Below the pieces are notes generated by a model, which saw only the letters and a program-made list of their open reading frames with translations, was not told where the DNA came from and searched no databases. Of a DNA stretch of 22,913 nucleotides, positions 14,745-22,913 are shown piece after piece. How positions within the stretch are numbered: position 1 is the stretch's first letter; each line of letters starts with the position of its first letter. Source of the stretch: an uncultured Eubacterium sp. (GTDB lineage: Bacteria; Bacillota_A; Clostridia; Lachnospirales; Lachnospiraceae). The stretch spans positions 1-22,913 of the forward strand of contig CAQBGY010000022.1 in NCBI GenBank assembly GCA_948759685.1, in the 5' to 3' direction. The position numbers and the translations under genes are program-made.

Positions 14745-15374
14745 ATGAAGAAAGCTATTTTAGCAAGAAAAGTTGGAATGACTCAGATATTCAACGAAGC
14801 TGGCGAATTAGTACCAGTTACAGTTCTTCAGGCTGGACCATGTGTAGTAACACAGGTTAAGACAGTTGAGAACGATGGATACGCAGCAGTTCAGGTTGGT
14901 TTCGAAGATATCAGAGAAAAACTTGTCAACAAACCTGTAAAGGGAATGTTTGACAAGGCAGGCGTATCTTACAAGAGATTTGTAAGAGAATTTAAACTCG
15001 AAGGTGAGTATGCAGTAAAAGATGAAATCAAGGCTGAAATTTTTGAAGCTGGAGATAAGGTTGATGCTACTGCAGTTGCGAAGGGAAAAGGATTCCAGGG
15101 CGCAATTAAGAGACATGGACAGTCAAGAGGACCTATGGCTCATGGTTCTAAATACCATAGACATGCTGGTTCAAATGGTGCATGTTCATCACCAAGTAAG
15201 GTATTTAAAGGTAAGAAGATGCCTGGTCACATGGGTGGCAAACAGGTGACAACTCAGAACCTTGAAATCGTTAGAGTTGACGCTGAAAAGAATTTACTCT
15301 TAGTTAAAGGTGCTGTACCGGGACCTAAGAAAGCTTTAGTAACAATTAAAGAATCTGTGAAAGCCGGTAAGTAG
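14745..15374 (+). CDS. rplC: 50S ribosomal protein L3
   Basis: 209 residues. L3 is an early assembly protein whose long extension reaches the peptidyl transferase centre. Starts [16 protein letters not shown]; the extension shows [19 protein letters not shown] and [17 protein letters not shown] lies upstream of the start. The gene is followed by rplD after 23 nt. Confidence 0.98.
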   Translation: MKKAILARKVGMTQIFNEAGELVPVTVLQAGPCVVTQVKTVENDGYAAVQVGFEDIREKLVNKPVKGMFDKAGVSYKRFVREFKLEGEYAVKDEIKAEIFEAGDKVDATAVAKGKGFQGAIKRHGQSRGPMAHGSKYHRHAGSNGACSSPSKVFKGKKMPGHMGGKQVTTQNLEIVRVDAEKNLLLVKGAVPGPKKALVTIKESVKAGK

Positions 15375-15397
15375 TATTTGAAAGGAGGAACGCACAG

Positions 15398-16018
15398 ATG
15401 GCAAAAGTATCTGTTTTAAATATGGAAGGAAGCGAAGTTGGAACAATCGAACTTAGCGATGCAGTATTTGGTGTAGAAGTAAATGAAAATTTAGTACATC
15501 AGGCTGTAGTAAGCCAGCTCGCAAATAACCGTCAGGGAACACAGAAAGCGAAGACTCGTTCAGAAGTGAGCGGCGGTGGCAGAAAACCATGGAGACAGAA
15601 AGGAACAGGTCATGCAAGACAGGGTTCTACAAGATCTCCACAGTGGACAGGCGGCGGAGTTGTTTTTGCTCCAACACCTAGAGATTATTCATTCAAGATG
15701 AATAAGAAAGAAAAGAGACTGGCTCTTAAGTCAGCATTGACATCAAGAGTTAACGAAGGAAAATTAATCGTAGTTGATGAACTTAAGTTTGACGCTCCTA
15801 AGACAAAGGAATTTGCAAAGGTTATGGCAAACTTAAAGGCTGAAAAAGCATTAGTAGTATTAAATGAAAATGATGCAAACACAGTAAAATCAGCTAAGAA
15901 CATCCCTACAGTGAAAACTGCTTTGACAAATACAATTAATGTATACGATATTCTTAAATACGATACAGTAGTAGTTGAAAAAGCAGCTGTAGCAACAATT
16001 GAGGAGGTGTACGCATAA
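15398..16018 (+). CDS. rplD: 50S ribosomal protein L4
   Basis: 206 residues. The loop that lines the peptide exit tunnel is GGGRKPWRQKGTGHAR (59-74), the segment where macrolide-resistance changes arise in other species; here it looks wild type. In E. coli L4 represses its own operon through the leader, which makes it the first ligand to test for the leader at 14075-14301. Its TAA overlaps the rplW ATG by one base (TAATG). Confidence 0.98.
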   Translation: MAKVSVLNMEGSEVGTIELSDAVFGVEVNENLVHQAVVSQLANNRQGTQKAKTRSEVSGGGRKPWRQKGTGHARQGSTRSPQWTGGGVVFAPTPRDYSFKMNKKEKRLALKSALTSRVNEGKLIVVDELKFDAPKTKEFAKVMANLKAEKALVVLNENDANTVKSAKNIPTVKTALTNTINVYDILKYDTVVVEKAAVATIEEVYA

Positions 16019-16317
16019 TGGCAGATATTAAATATTATGACGTGATACTTTCACCAGTTATTACTGAAAAAAGTATGAACGCTATGGCAGAAAAGAAATA
16101 TACATTCTACGTTCACACAGATGCTACTAAGTCACAGGTTGCTGATGCGGTTGAAAAAATGTTCGAAGGAGCAAAAGTAGAAAGCGTTAAGACAATGAAC
16201 TTAGCAGGAAAGAATAAGAGACGTGGTTATGTAACTGGAAAGACAGCAGCAAAGAAGAAAGCGGTTGTTCAGTTGACAGAAGACAGTGCAGATATTGAAA
16301 TCTTTGCAGGTCTGTAA
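16018..16317 (+). CDS. rplW: 50S ribosomal protein L23
   Basis: 99 residues. L23 lies at the tunnel exit and is the docking site for trigger factor and signal recognition particle. SPVITEKSMNAMAEKKYTF and NKRRGYVTGKTAAKKKAVV are conserved. Initiation probably depends partly on coupling with rplD, since the start overlaps the stop; GAGGAGG sits in the rplD tail 10 nt before it. A 66-nt gap precedes rplB. Confidence 0.98.
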   Translation: MADIKYYDVILSPVITEKSMNAMAEKKYTFYVHTDATKSQVADAVEKMFEGAKVESVKTMNLAGKNKRRGYVTGKTAAKKKAVVQLTEDSADIEIFAGL

Positions 16318-16383
16318 TAAGAAAAAAAGTTAGACGCAGAAACAAGCGTGATAATAAAGGTTTAATTTGAAAGGAGAAAGAAA

Positions 16384-17226
16384 ATGGGAATTAAGACATT
16401 TAACCCATACACACCTTCAAGAAGAGCTATGACAATGCTTGATAATGCAGAGATTACAAAGGCTACTCCAGAGAAGTCTTTAACAAAATCTCTCAAAAAG
16501 ACAGCAGGTCGTAACAATCAGGGTAAAATAACAGTTAGACACCATGGTGGTGGTTCTAGAAGAAAATACAGAATGATTGACTTTAAGAGAAATAAAGTTG
16601 ACATTCCTGCAACAGTTAAGAGTATTGAATATGATCCAAACAGAACAGCTAACATTGCATTAATCTGCTATGCTGACGGTGAAAAGGCTTATATCCTTGC
16701 TCCTAACGGATTAAAAGTTGGCGATGTACTTATGAACGGTGAGAACGCTGAAGTTAAAGTAGGTAACTGCTTACCATTATCAGCTATCCCGGTTGGTACA
16801 GAAATCCACAACATTGAGTTATATCCGGGTAAGGGTGGACAGTTAGTCCGTGCTGCTGGTAACGTAGCTCAGTTAATGGCTAAGGAAGGCAAATATGCAA
16901 CATTAAGACTTCCTTCAGGCGAAATGAGAATGGTACCAATCGTCTGCAGAGCAACAATCGGTACTGTTGGTAACATTGAACACGGTCTTGTAAACATTGG
17001 TAAAGCAGGACGTAAGCGTAATATGGGTATCAGACCTACAGTTCGTGGTTCTGTTATGAACCCTAATGACCATCCACATGGTGGTGGTGAAGGACGTGCA
17101 CCAGTTGGTCGTCCGGGTCCATGTACACCTTGGGGTAAACCAGCACTTGGCTTGAAGACTCGTAAGAAGAATAAACAGTCTAACAAGATGATCGTTAGAA
17201 GACGTGACGGAAAGAACATGAAATAG
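16384..17226 (+). CDS. rplB: 50S ribosomal protein L2
   Basis: 280 residues, among the largest and most conserved ribosomal proteins; needed for subunit joining and peptidyl transfer. [20 protein letters not shown] contains the conserved histidine H230, corresponding to His229 of E. coli L2. [13 protein letters not shown] (51-63) is the N-terminal RNA-binding segment. AAAGGAG is upstream; rpsS follows after 13 nt. Confidence 0.98.
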   Translation: MGIKTFNPYTPSRRAMTMLDNAEITKATPEKSLTKSLKKTAGRNNQGKITVRHHGGGSRRKYRMIDFKRNKVDIPATVKSIEYDPNRTANIALICYADGEKAYILAPNGLKVGDVLMNGENAEVKVGNCLPLSAIPVGTEIHNIELYPGKGGQLVRAAGNVAQLMAKEGKYATLRLPSGEMRMVPIVCRATIGTVGNIEHGLVNIGKAGRKRNMGIRPTVRGSVMNPNDHPHGGGEGRAPVGRPGPCTPWGKPALGLKTRKKNKQSNKMIVRRRDGKNMK

Positions 17227-17239
17227 GAGGTAGAGACGA

Positions 17240-17512
17240 ATGGCTAGATCATTAAAAAAAGGCCCATTTGCGGATGAGAGCTTATTAAAGAAAATTGATG
17301 CATTGAACGAATCAGGCGACAAGTCAGTTGTTAAAACCTGGTCAAGACGTTCCACAATTTTCCCACAGATGGTTGGACACACAATCGCTGTCCATGATGG
17401 TAGAAAGCATGTGCCAGTATATGTTACAGAAGATATGGTTGGACATAAACTTGGTGAATTTGTTTCTACTAGAACTTATAGAGGACATGGAAAAGACGAA
17501 AAGAGAGGTTAA
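17240..17512 (+). CDS. rpsS: 30S ribosomal protein S19
   Basis: 90 residues, close to the usual 92. S19 lies in the 30S head with S13. [19 protein letters not shown] and [19 protein letters not shown] are conserved through GKDEKRG. AGGAGG overlaps the end of rplB; rplV follows after 34 nt. Confidence 0.98.
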   Translation: MARSLKKGPFADESLLKKIDALNESGDKSVVKTWSRRSTIFPQMVGHTIAVHDGRKHVPVYVTEDMVGHKLGEFVSTRTYRGHGKDEKRG

Positions 17513-17546
17513 ATAAACCGTTAGAATTTGAAAGGAGGTCTCATCT

Positions 17547-17933
17547 ATGGCAAAAGGACATAGATCCCAGATAAAGAGAGAGAGAAATGCTAATAAAGAT
17601 ACAAGACCATCAGCAAAGTTATCTTATGCTAGAGTGTCTGTACAGAAAGCATGTTTCGTATTAGATGCCATCAGAGGTAAAGATGTACAGAGTGCTATCG
17701 GTATTCTTACTTACAACCCAAGATATGCATCAAGCGTAATTTTGAAATTATTAAATTCAGCAATTGCGAATGCTGAAAACAACAATAACATGGATGTTAG
17801 TAAACTTTACATTGCAGAATGCTTCGCAAATGCGGCACCTACAATGAAGAGAATTAAACCTAGAGCACAGGGTAGAGCTTATAGAATCTTAAAGAGAAAC
17901 AGCCACATCACTATTGTGCTTGATGAGAGATAA
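17547..17933 (+). CDS. rplV: 50S ribosomal protein L22
   Basis: 128 residues. L22 has a long hairpin lining the exit tunnel opposite L4. The hairpin is seen at about 94-108 (APTMKRIKPRAQGRAYRI) and is normal in length. The N-terminal extension of about 15 basic residues (GHRSQIKRERNANKD) is a little longer than in E. coli. AAAGGAGG is upstream; rpsC starts 15 nt later. Confidence 0.98.
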   Translation: MAKGHRSQIKRERNANKDTRPSAKLSYARVSVQKACFVLDAIRGKDVQSAIGILTYNPRYASSVILKLLNSAIANAENNNNMDVSKLYIAECFANAAPTMKRIKPRAQGRAYRILKRNSHITIVLDER

Positions 17934-17948
17934 GATAGGAGGCAAAGT

Positions 17949-18596
17949 ATGGGACAGAAAGTTAATCCACATGGATTAAGAGTCGGAGTTATTAAAGACT
18001 GGGACTCAAAGTGGTATGCAGAAGCTGATTTTGCAGACAACCTTGTTGAAGATTACAAAATCAGAACATACCTTAAAAAGAGATTATACAGTACAGGTGT
18101 TTCTAAGATTGAAATCGAAAGATCATCTGACAGAGTAAGAGTTAATGTTTACACAGCTAAGCCTGGTCTCGTAATCGGAAAAGGTGGTGCTGAAATCGAA
18201 AAGGTTAAAGCTGAAGTTCAGAAAATGACTGATAAGAAGTTATTTATGGATGTTAAGGACGTAAAGAGACCTGATAAAGATGCTCAGTTAGTGGCAGAAA
18301 ATATTGCACAGCAGTTAGAAAATCGTATTTCTTTCAGAAGAGCAATGAAATCTGCAATGTCTAGAACAATGAAAGCAGGTGCTTTAGGAATTAAGGCTGC
18401 TACATCAGGACGTCTTGGTGGTGCTGATATGGCTCGTACAGAGTTCTACAGCGAAGGAACAATTCCACTTCAGACATTACGTGCTGACATCGACTATGGT
18501 TTCGCGGAAGCTGATACAACTTACGGAAAAGTAGGTGTAAAGGTTTGGATTTACAACGGCGAAATACTTCCAACTAAAGAAGGGAGCGATAAATAA
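17949..18596 (+). CDS. rpsC: 30S ribosomal protein S3
   Basis: 215 residues. S3 forms part of the mRNA entry site with helicase activity together with S4. The KH domain has [12 protein letters not shown] (75-86, GxxG loop), and the C-terminal half has [22 protein letters not shown]. Its stop overlaps the rplP start by one base (TAATG). Confidence 0.98.
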   Translation: MGQKVNPHGLRVGVIKDWDSKWYAEADFADNLVEDYKIRTYLKKRLYSTGVSKIEIERSSDRVRVNVYTAKPGLVIGKGGAEIEKVKAEVQKMTDKKLFMDVKDVKRPDKDAQLVAENIAQQLENRISFRRAMKSAMSRTMKAGALGIKAATSGRLGGADMARTEFYSEGTIPLQTLRADIDYGFAEADTTYGKVGVKVWIYNGEILPTKEGSDK

Positions 18597-19033
18597 TGTT
18601 AATGCCAAAAAGAGTTAAACATAGAAAACAGTTCCGTGGTTCTATGAGAGGAAAAGCAACTAGAGGAAATAAGATCTCATATGGTGAGTTCGGTATTGTA
18701 GCAATGGAACCAGGCTGGGTTCGTTCAAACCAGATTGAAGCAGCCAGAATTGCCATGACACGTCATGTAAAGCGTGGTGGTAAAGTTTGGATCAAGATAT
18801 TCCCAGACAAACCGGTAACAGCTACACCAGCTGAAACTCGAATGGGTAAAGGTAAAGGTGCACTTGAGTATTGGGTAGCAGTAGTTAAGCCAGGCAGAGT
18901 AATGTTTGAAATTGCTGGAGTTCCAGAAGAAACAGCTAGAGAAGCATTACGTCTTGCAACACACAAACTTCCAATTAAATGCAAGGTTGTATCTCGTGAA
19001 GATTTAGAAGGCGGTGATAACAGTGAAAATTAA
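18596..19033 (+). CDS. rplP: 50S ribosomal protein L16
   Basis: 145 residues. L16 contacts A-site tRNA and the elongation-factor site. The ATG at 18596 overlaps the rpsC stop; a second ATG at 18602 is possible, but [12 protein letters not shown] is the usual start. The body is typical ([30 protein letters not shown]). The final codons (EGGDNSEN) double as the ribosome binding site of rpmC, which overlaps by 11 nt. Confidence 0.97.
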   Translation: MLMPKRVKHRKQFRGSMRGKATRGNKISYGEFGIVAMEPGWVRSNQIEAARIAMTRHVKRGGKVWIKIFPDKPVTATPAETRMGKGKGALEYWVAVVKPGRVMFEIAGVPEETAREALRLATHKLPIKCKVVSREDLEGGDNSEN

Positions 19034-19232
19034 GGAATATGTAGAAGATTTAAGAGCAAAATCAGCTACAGAGTTAGAAGATGAATTAGTAGCTGCTAAG
19101 AAGGAACTTTTCAATTTAAGATTCCAGAACGCAACAAACCAGTTAGATAACACAAGCAGAATTAAAGAAGTTAGAAAAAATATTGCCAGAATTCAGACAT
19201 TAATCGTTGAAAAGGCAAATGCTGCTGAATAG
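19023..19232 (+). CDS. rpmC: 50S ribosomal protein L29
   Basis: 69 residues from a GTG start. I prefer GTG 19023 ([10 protein letters not shown]) over an in-frame GTG at 19014. The former sits about 9 nt after GAAGGCGG and gives the normal N-terminus. L29 is at the tunnel exit next to L23. [19 protein letters not shown] is its signature. Confidence 0.93.
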   Translation: MKIKEYVEDLRAKSATELEDELVAAKKELFNLRFQNATNQLDNTSRIKEVRKNIARIQTLIVEKANAAE

Positions 19233-19269
19233 TTACAGGTTAATCCCTAATTGAGAAAGGAGAATTGTT

Positions 19270-19524
19270 GTGGAAAGAAATTTAAGAAAAACACGTACCG
19301 GAAAAGTTGTCAGCGATAAGATGCAGAAGACTATCGTTGTAGCTGTAGAGGATCATGTAAAGCATCCTTTATATAACAAGATTGTTAAGAGAACTTATAA
19401 ATTAAAAGCTCATGACGAAGAAAATACAGCCGGTATCGGTGATACAGTAAAAGTTATGGAAACAAGACCATTATCAAAGGATAAGAGATGGAGACTTGTT
19501 GAAATTATTGAAAAGGCTAAATAG
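19270..19524 (+). CDS. rpsQ: 30S ribosomal protein S17
   Basis: 84 residues, GTG start with AAAGGAG 8 nt upstream. S17 is a primary 16S-binding protein with an OB fold. [19 protein letters not shown] and the C-terminal [19 protein letters not shown] are typical. Confidence 0.98.
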   Translation: MERNLRKTRTGKVVSDKMQKTIVVAVEDHVKHPLYNKIVKRTYKLKAHDEENTAGIGDTVKVMETRPLSKDKRWRLVEIIEKAK

Positions 19525-19554
19525 TCTTTGTAAAGATTAAAGGAGGAATACAGC

Positions 19555-19923
19555 ATGATTCAACAGGAAAGTAGACTTAAAGTTGCTGATAATACAGGCG
19601 CTAAAGAATTACTTACAATCAGAGTAATGGGCGGATCTACTAGAAGATATGCTAATATTGGTGATATTATCGTTGCTACTGTTAAAGATGCAACACCAGG
19701 CGGAGTTGTTAAAAAAGGTGACGTTGTAAGAGCCGTAGTAGTTCGTACTGTGAAAGGCGCTCGTCGTAAAGATGGTTCATACATCAAATTTGACGAAAAT
19801 GCTGCTGTAATTATAAAAGAAGATATGTCCCCAAGAGGAACTCGTATTTTTGGACCAGTTGCTAGAGAATTAAGAGATAAGAAATTTATGAGAATAGTTT
19901 CTTTAGCACCTGAAGTTTTATAG
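19555..19923 (+). CDS. rplN: 50S ribosomal protein L14
   Basis: 122 residues, exactly the family length. L14 forms an intersubunit bridge with the 30[20 protein letters not shown] and [20 protein letters not shown] are almost invariant in bacteria. AAAGGAGG is upstream. First gene of the historical spc operon; there is no promoter signal in the 30-nt gap before it. Confidence 0.98.
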   Translation: MIQQESRLKVADNTGAKELLTIRVMGGSTRRYANIGDIIVATVKDATPGGVVKKGDVVRAVVVRTVKGARRKDGSYIKFDENAAVIIKEDMSPRGTRIFGPVARELRDKKFMRIVSLAPEVL

Positions 19924-19935
19924 GAGGTATGCATA

Positions 19936-20247
19936 ATGTCAGCTATGAAGATTAAAAAAGGTGATACAGTAAAAGTTATCGCTGGTAAAGACAAAGGTAA
20001 AGAAGGTAAAGTTACTGCTGTGAACGCCAAAAAAGGTACAGTAACAGTGGAAGGTGTTAATATGCATACAAAGCACACAAAACCAAGTGCTCAGAACCAG
20101 AATGGTGGCATTGTAACACAGGAAGGACCTATAAATGTATCTAACGTTATGCTTGTTGTAAAAGGACAGGTAACAAGAGTTGGATTCAAAGTAGAAGATG
20201 GAAAGAAAGTACGTATTGCCAAGAAAACTGGCGACGTAATTGATTAA
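19936..20247 (+). CDS. rplX: 50S ribosomal protein L24
   Basis: 103 residues. L24 starts 50S assembly. The KOW motif is at about 7-33 ([18 protein letters not shown]), followed by [22 protein letters not shown] overlaps the rplN stop region; rplE follows after 23 nt. Confidence 0.98.
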   Translation: MSAMKIKKGDTVKVIAGKDKGKEGKVTAVNAKKGTVTVEGVNMHTKHTKPSAQNQNGGIVTQEGPINVSNVMLVVKGQVTRVGFKVEDGKKVRIAKKTGDVID

Positions 20248-20270
20248 TTTAAGAGAGGAGGTCCAGAAAG

Positions 20271-20810
20271 TTGAGCAGACTTAAAGAAAAGTATTTAAAC
20301 GAGATTGCGGATGAAATGAAAAAGAAGTTCGAATATAAGAACGTAATGGAGATTCCAAAGCTCGACAAAATTGTTATAAACATGGGTGTTGGCGAAGCGA
20401 AAGAAAACGCTAAAATCTTAGAGACAGCTGTAAAAGATCTTGAGACAATCACAGGTCAGAAGGCAGTTGTAACAAGAGCTAAAAATTCAGTAGCTAACTT
20501 CAAGTTAAGAGAAGGACAGCCAATCGGATGTAAAGTTACTCTTAGAGGAGAAATGATGTACGAATTCTTAGACAGATTAGTAAATCTTGCACTTCCTCGT
20601 GTAAGAGACTTTAGAGGTGTTAATCCAAATGCATTTGATGGAAGAGGAAATTATGCTCTTGGTATTAAAGAACAAATTATCTTCCCTGAAATCGAATACG
20701 ATAAGGTTGATAAAGTTAGAGGTATGGACATTATTTTTGTTACTACAGCTAACACTGATGAAGAAGCTCGTGAATTATTGGCATTATTTAACATGCCATT
20801 TGCAAAGTAA
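20271..20810 (+). CDS. rplE: 50S ribosomal protein L5
   Basis: 179 residues from a TTG start, preceded by AGAGGAGG 9 nt upstream; no ATG fits the family N-terminus. L5 binds 5S rRNA and P-site t[19 protein letters not shown] and [20 protein letters not shown] are diagnostic. Confidence 0.97.
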   Translation: MSRLKEKYLNEIADEMKKKFEYKNVMEIPKLDKIVINMGVGEAKENAKILETAVKDLETITGQKAVVTRAKNSVANFKLREGQPIGCKVTLRGEMMYEFLDRLVNLALPRVRDFRGVNPNAFDGRGNYALGIKEQIIFPEIEYDKVDKVRGMDIIFVTTANTDEEARELLALFNMPFAK

Positions 20811-20825
20811 TTAGGAGGTAGACCC

Positions 20826-21011
20826 ATGGCTAGAACTGCTATGAAAGTTAAACAGCAAAGAAAAGCTAAGTTCTCAACACAGGCTTACAACCGTTGTAGA
20901 ATCTGTGGTCGTCCACATGCTTATTTAAAGAAATACGGAATCTGCAGAATCTGCTTCCGTGAATTGGCATATAAAGGACAGATACCAGGCGTTAAGAAAG
21001 CAAGCTGGTAA
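20826..21011 (+). CDS. rpsN: 30S ribosomal protein S14, zinc-binding type Z
   Basis: 61 residues, the short zinc-ribbon form. C24-RI-C27 and C40-RI-C43 bind zinc. The type Z copy sits in the spc operon of most Firmicutes; zinc-independent paralogues exist elsewhere in some genomes but not here. TTAGGAGG is upstream. Confidence 0.98.
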   Translation: MARTAMKVKQQRKAKFSTQAYNRCRICGRPHAYLKKYGICRICFRELAYKGQIPGVKKASW

Positions 21012-21038
21012 GAGAAAATTTGAAGGAGGAAATAAACT

Positions 21039-21440
21039 ATGACTATGAGTGATCCAATCGCAGATATGCTTACAAGAATCCGTAATGCAAATACTGCAAA
21101 ACATGATACAGTAGATGTTCCTGCATCAAAGATGAAATTAGCTATTGCTGAAATTCTTGTAAATGAAGGATATATCACAAAGTATGAAGTTTTAGAAGAA
21201 GGAAACTTCAAGACAATGAGAATCACATTAAAATATGGTGCAGACAAGAATGATAAGGTTATTACAGGAATCAAGAAGATTTCTAAACCAGGTCTTCGTG
21301 TTTATGCTGGTAAAGATGAGTTACCAAGAGTTCTTGGCGGACTTGGAACAGCAATCATATCAACAAACAAAGGTGTGATTACAGATAAAGAAGCTAGAAA
21401 AGCAAACGTAGGTGGAGAAGTTCTCGCATTCGTTTGGTAA
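21039..21440 (+). CDS. rpsH: 30S ribosomal protein S8
   Basis: 133 residues. S8 binds the central domain of 16S rRNA; in E. coli it represses the spc genes by binding near rpl[19 protein letters not shown] starts at ATG 21039, 8 nt after AAGGAGG; ATG 21045 is a less well-spaced alternative. C-terminal GGEVLAFVW is conserved. Confidence 0.98.
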   Translation: MTMSDPIADMLTRIRNANTAKHDTVDVPASKMKLAIAEILVNEGYITKYEVLEEGNFKTMRITLKYGADKNDKVITGIKKISKPGLRVYAGKDELPRVLGGLGTAIISTNKGVITDKEARKANVGGEVLAFVW

Positions 21441-21473
21441 TAAAAGCAAATAAAATTTAGGAGGTAAGGCGAA

Positions 21474-22013
21474 ATGTCACGTATAGGAAGAATGCCTATC
21501 GCTGTACCGGCAGGAGTTACTGTTGATATAGCAGAAAATAATAAGGTGACGGTCATTGGACCTAAGGGAGAACTTGTAAGAGTATTACCTGAGTCTATGG
21601 ACATTAAGAAAGACGGTGATGAAATCATCGTTACAAGACCAAATGATTTAAAGAAAAATAAAGCATTACATGGTCTTACAAGAACACTTATCAACAACAT
21701 GGTTGTTGGTGTAACAGATGGTTATGAAAAGAAACTTGAAGTAAATGGTGTTGGTTACAGAGCACAGAAACAAGGTAAGAAATTAGTACTTTCACTTGGT
21801 TACTCACATCCTGTAGAAATGGAAGATCCAGAAGGTATCGAGACAGTTCTTGACGGACAGAATTTAATCATTGTAAAAGGTATTGATAAAGAAAAAGTAG
21901 GCCAGTACGCTGCAGAAATCAGAAGTAAGAGAGCACCGGAACCATATAAAGGTAAAGGTATCAAGTATGATTATGAAGTTATCAGACGTAAAGTTGGTAA
22001 GACTGGTAAGTAA
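21474..22013 (+). CDS. rplF: 50S ribosomal protein L6
   Basis: 179 residues, two homologous RNA-binding halves near the elongation-factor site. [15 protein letters not shown] opens the protein, and the C-terminal signature [20 protein letters not shown] is intact. TAGGAGG precedes the start. Confidence 0.98.
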   Translation: MSRIGRMPIAVPAGVTVDIAENNKVTVIGPKGELVRVLPESMDIKKDGDEIIVTRPNDLKKNKALHGLTRTLINNMVVGVTDGYEKKLEVNGVGYRAQKQGKKLVLSLGYSHPVEMEDPEGIETVLDGQNLIIVKGIDKEKVGQYAAEIRSKRAPEPYKGKGIKYDYEVIRRKVGKTGK

Positions 22014-22029
22014 TAAAGGAGTGTAGAAA

Positions 22030-22398
22030 ATGGTTAGTAAAAAATGTAGAAGCGAAGTTCGCGTTAAGAAACATAACAGACTGCGTAATCATTTAAGTGG
22101 AACTACTGAATGTCCACGTTTAGCAGTTTTTAGAAGCAATAATCATATGTATGCTCAAATTATTGACGATACAGTTGGAAAGACTCTTGTAGCAGCATCT
22201 ACAGTAGAAGCTGATGTAAAGAAAGAGTTAGAAAAAACTAATAACGTTGATGCCGCAGCATATGTTGGCAAAGTTATTGCAGAGAGAGCAGTAGAAAAAG
22301 GTATTAAAGAAGTTGTATTTGACAGAGGCGGCTTCATTTACCAGGGTAAAGTTCAGGCATTGGCAGACGCAGCTAGAGAAGCTGGTCTGGAATTTTAG
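22030..22398 (+). CDS. rplR: 50S ribosomal protein L18
   Basis: 122 residues, a 5S rRNA-binding protein. [20 protein letters not shown], then MYAQIIDD, and the C-terminal [20 protein letters not shown] are typical. AAAGGAG is 9 nt before the start. Confidence 0.98.
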   Translation: MVSKKCRSEVRVKKHNRLRNHLSGTTECPRLAVFRSNNHMYAQIIDDTVGKTLVAASTVEADVKKELEKTNNVDAAAYVGKVIAERAVEKGIKEVVFDRGGFIYQGKVQALADAAREAGLEF

Positions 22399-22415
22399 TT
22401 GAGGAGGTAACACAC

Positions 22416-22913
22416 ATGAGACGTGAATTAATTGATGCAAGTCAGTTAGAATTAGAAGAGACAGTAGTATCAATCAAACGTGTTACTAAGGTAGTAAAGG
22501 GTGGACGTAATATGCGTTTCGCAGCTTTAGTAGTAGTTGGTGATAAACATGGACACGTTGGTGCAGGTTTAGGAAAAGCAGCTGAAATTCCTGAAGCAAT
22601 TCGTAAAGGTAAAGAAGATGCTATGAAGAGCCTTATTACTGTTCCTATGGATGAAAACAATAGTATTCCATATGATGTAATTGGAAAATTCGGAAGTGCA
22701 GAAGTACTTCTTAAGAGAGCAAAAGAAGGTACTGGTGTTATCGCCGGTGGTCCTGCACGTAGTGTTGCAGAGCTTGCTGGTATCACAAACATTCGTACAA
22801 AGTCTTTAGGTTCAAAAAACAAGCAGAACGTAGTTCTTGCTACAATTGAAGGATTAGCTGCATTAAAGACTCCGGAAGAAGTAGCTACACTTCGCGGTAG
22901 ATCGAAGAGCACA
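22416..22913 (+). CDS. rpsE: 30S ribosomal protein S5 (partial at right edge)
   Basis: 166 codons are present with no stop; the family length of about 168 implies only a few residues are missing. S5 helps decoding accuracy and mRNA entry. [20 protein letters not shown] and [18 protein letters not shown] form the RNA-binding domain; [18 protein letters not shown] is in the second. GAGGAGG is 8 nt before the start. The order implies rpmD, rplO and secY beyond the edge. Confidence 0.97.
   Translation, partial: MRRELIDASQLELEETVVSIKRVTKVVKGGRNMRFAALVVVGDKHGHVGAGLGKAAEIPEAIRKGKEDAMKSLITVPMDENNSIPYDVIGKFGSAEVLLKRAKEGTGVIAGGPARSVAELAGITNIRTKSLGSKNKQNVVLATIEGLAALKTPEEVATLRGRSKST

Noticed and set aside
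19560..20078. Minus-strand frame of 172 codons opposite rplN/rplX
   Set aside because: It is a shadow of strongly conserved ribosomal genes, with no ribosome binding site and low-complexity composition.

Overview
The window comes from a low-GC anaerobic Firmicute, most likely Clostridia and probably Lachnospiraceae. The grounds are the A+T-rich composition, strong AGGAGG ribosome binding sites, a zinc-ribbon (type Z) S14, two rubrerythrins, a diaminopimelate dehydrogenase, and several accessory families common in that group (DUF4474, the ECF sigma plus beta-propeller pair). I could not place it at genus or species level from sequence alone.

Layout. Positions 1-1736 (minus strand) hold a DUF4474-type membrane-anchored protein followed by a metallophosphoesterase that runs off the left edge. 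From 1834 the plus strand carries a YbaK-type deacylase and a PNPOx/Nim-like flavin-fold protein. A strong terminator follows, then a two-gene module of an ECF sigma factor and a membrane-anchored beta-propeller protein that overlap by 4 nt. Positions 5700-8910 contain two paralogous rubrerythrins flanking an Sfp-type phosphopantetheinyl transferase and a convergent RlmI-like methyltransferase. Positions 8890-12254 hold a GNAT gene broken by two in-frame stops, an intact GNAT, a TrmH/SpoU RNA methyltransferase and an NSS sodium symporter, all closely spaced on the plus strand. Then come diaminopimelate dehydrogenase (ddh), an A+T-rich gap of about 300 nt, and a GIY-YIG protein.

From 14040 to the right edge is the S10-spc ribosomal protein operon in canonical order: rpsJ, rplC, rplD, rplW, rplB, rpsS, rplV, rpsC, rplP, rpmC, rpsQ, rplN, rplX, rplE, rpsN(Z), rpsH, rplF, rplR, rpsE. 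The last gene is cut by the edge just before its stop. The operon has its own sigma-A promoter and a leader of about 230 nt in which several complementary segments can be paired by eye. This leader is the best candidate in the window for an under-described regulatory element.

Functional themes are ribosome synthesis and RNA modification (S10-spc, TrmH, RlmI-like, YbaK), oxygen and peroxide defence (two rubrerythrins with PerR-box-like sequences near their starts), and envelope or surface sensing (ECF/beta-propeller, DUF4474). I saw no CRISPR array, tRNA, rRNA, prophage or insertion sequence. I did not identify a clearly novel multi-gene system. The items worth checking are the S10 leader, the ECF/beta-propeller pair, the Cys-rich repeat tail on the DUF4474 protein, and two decaying genes.
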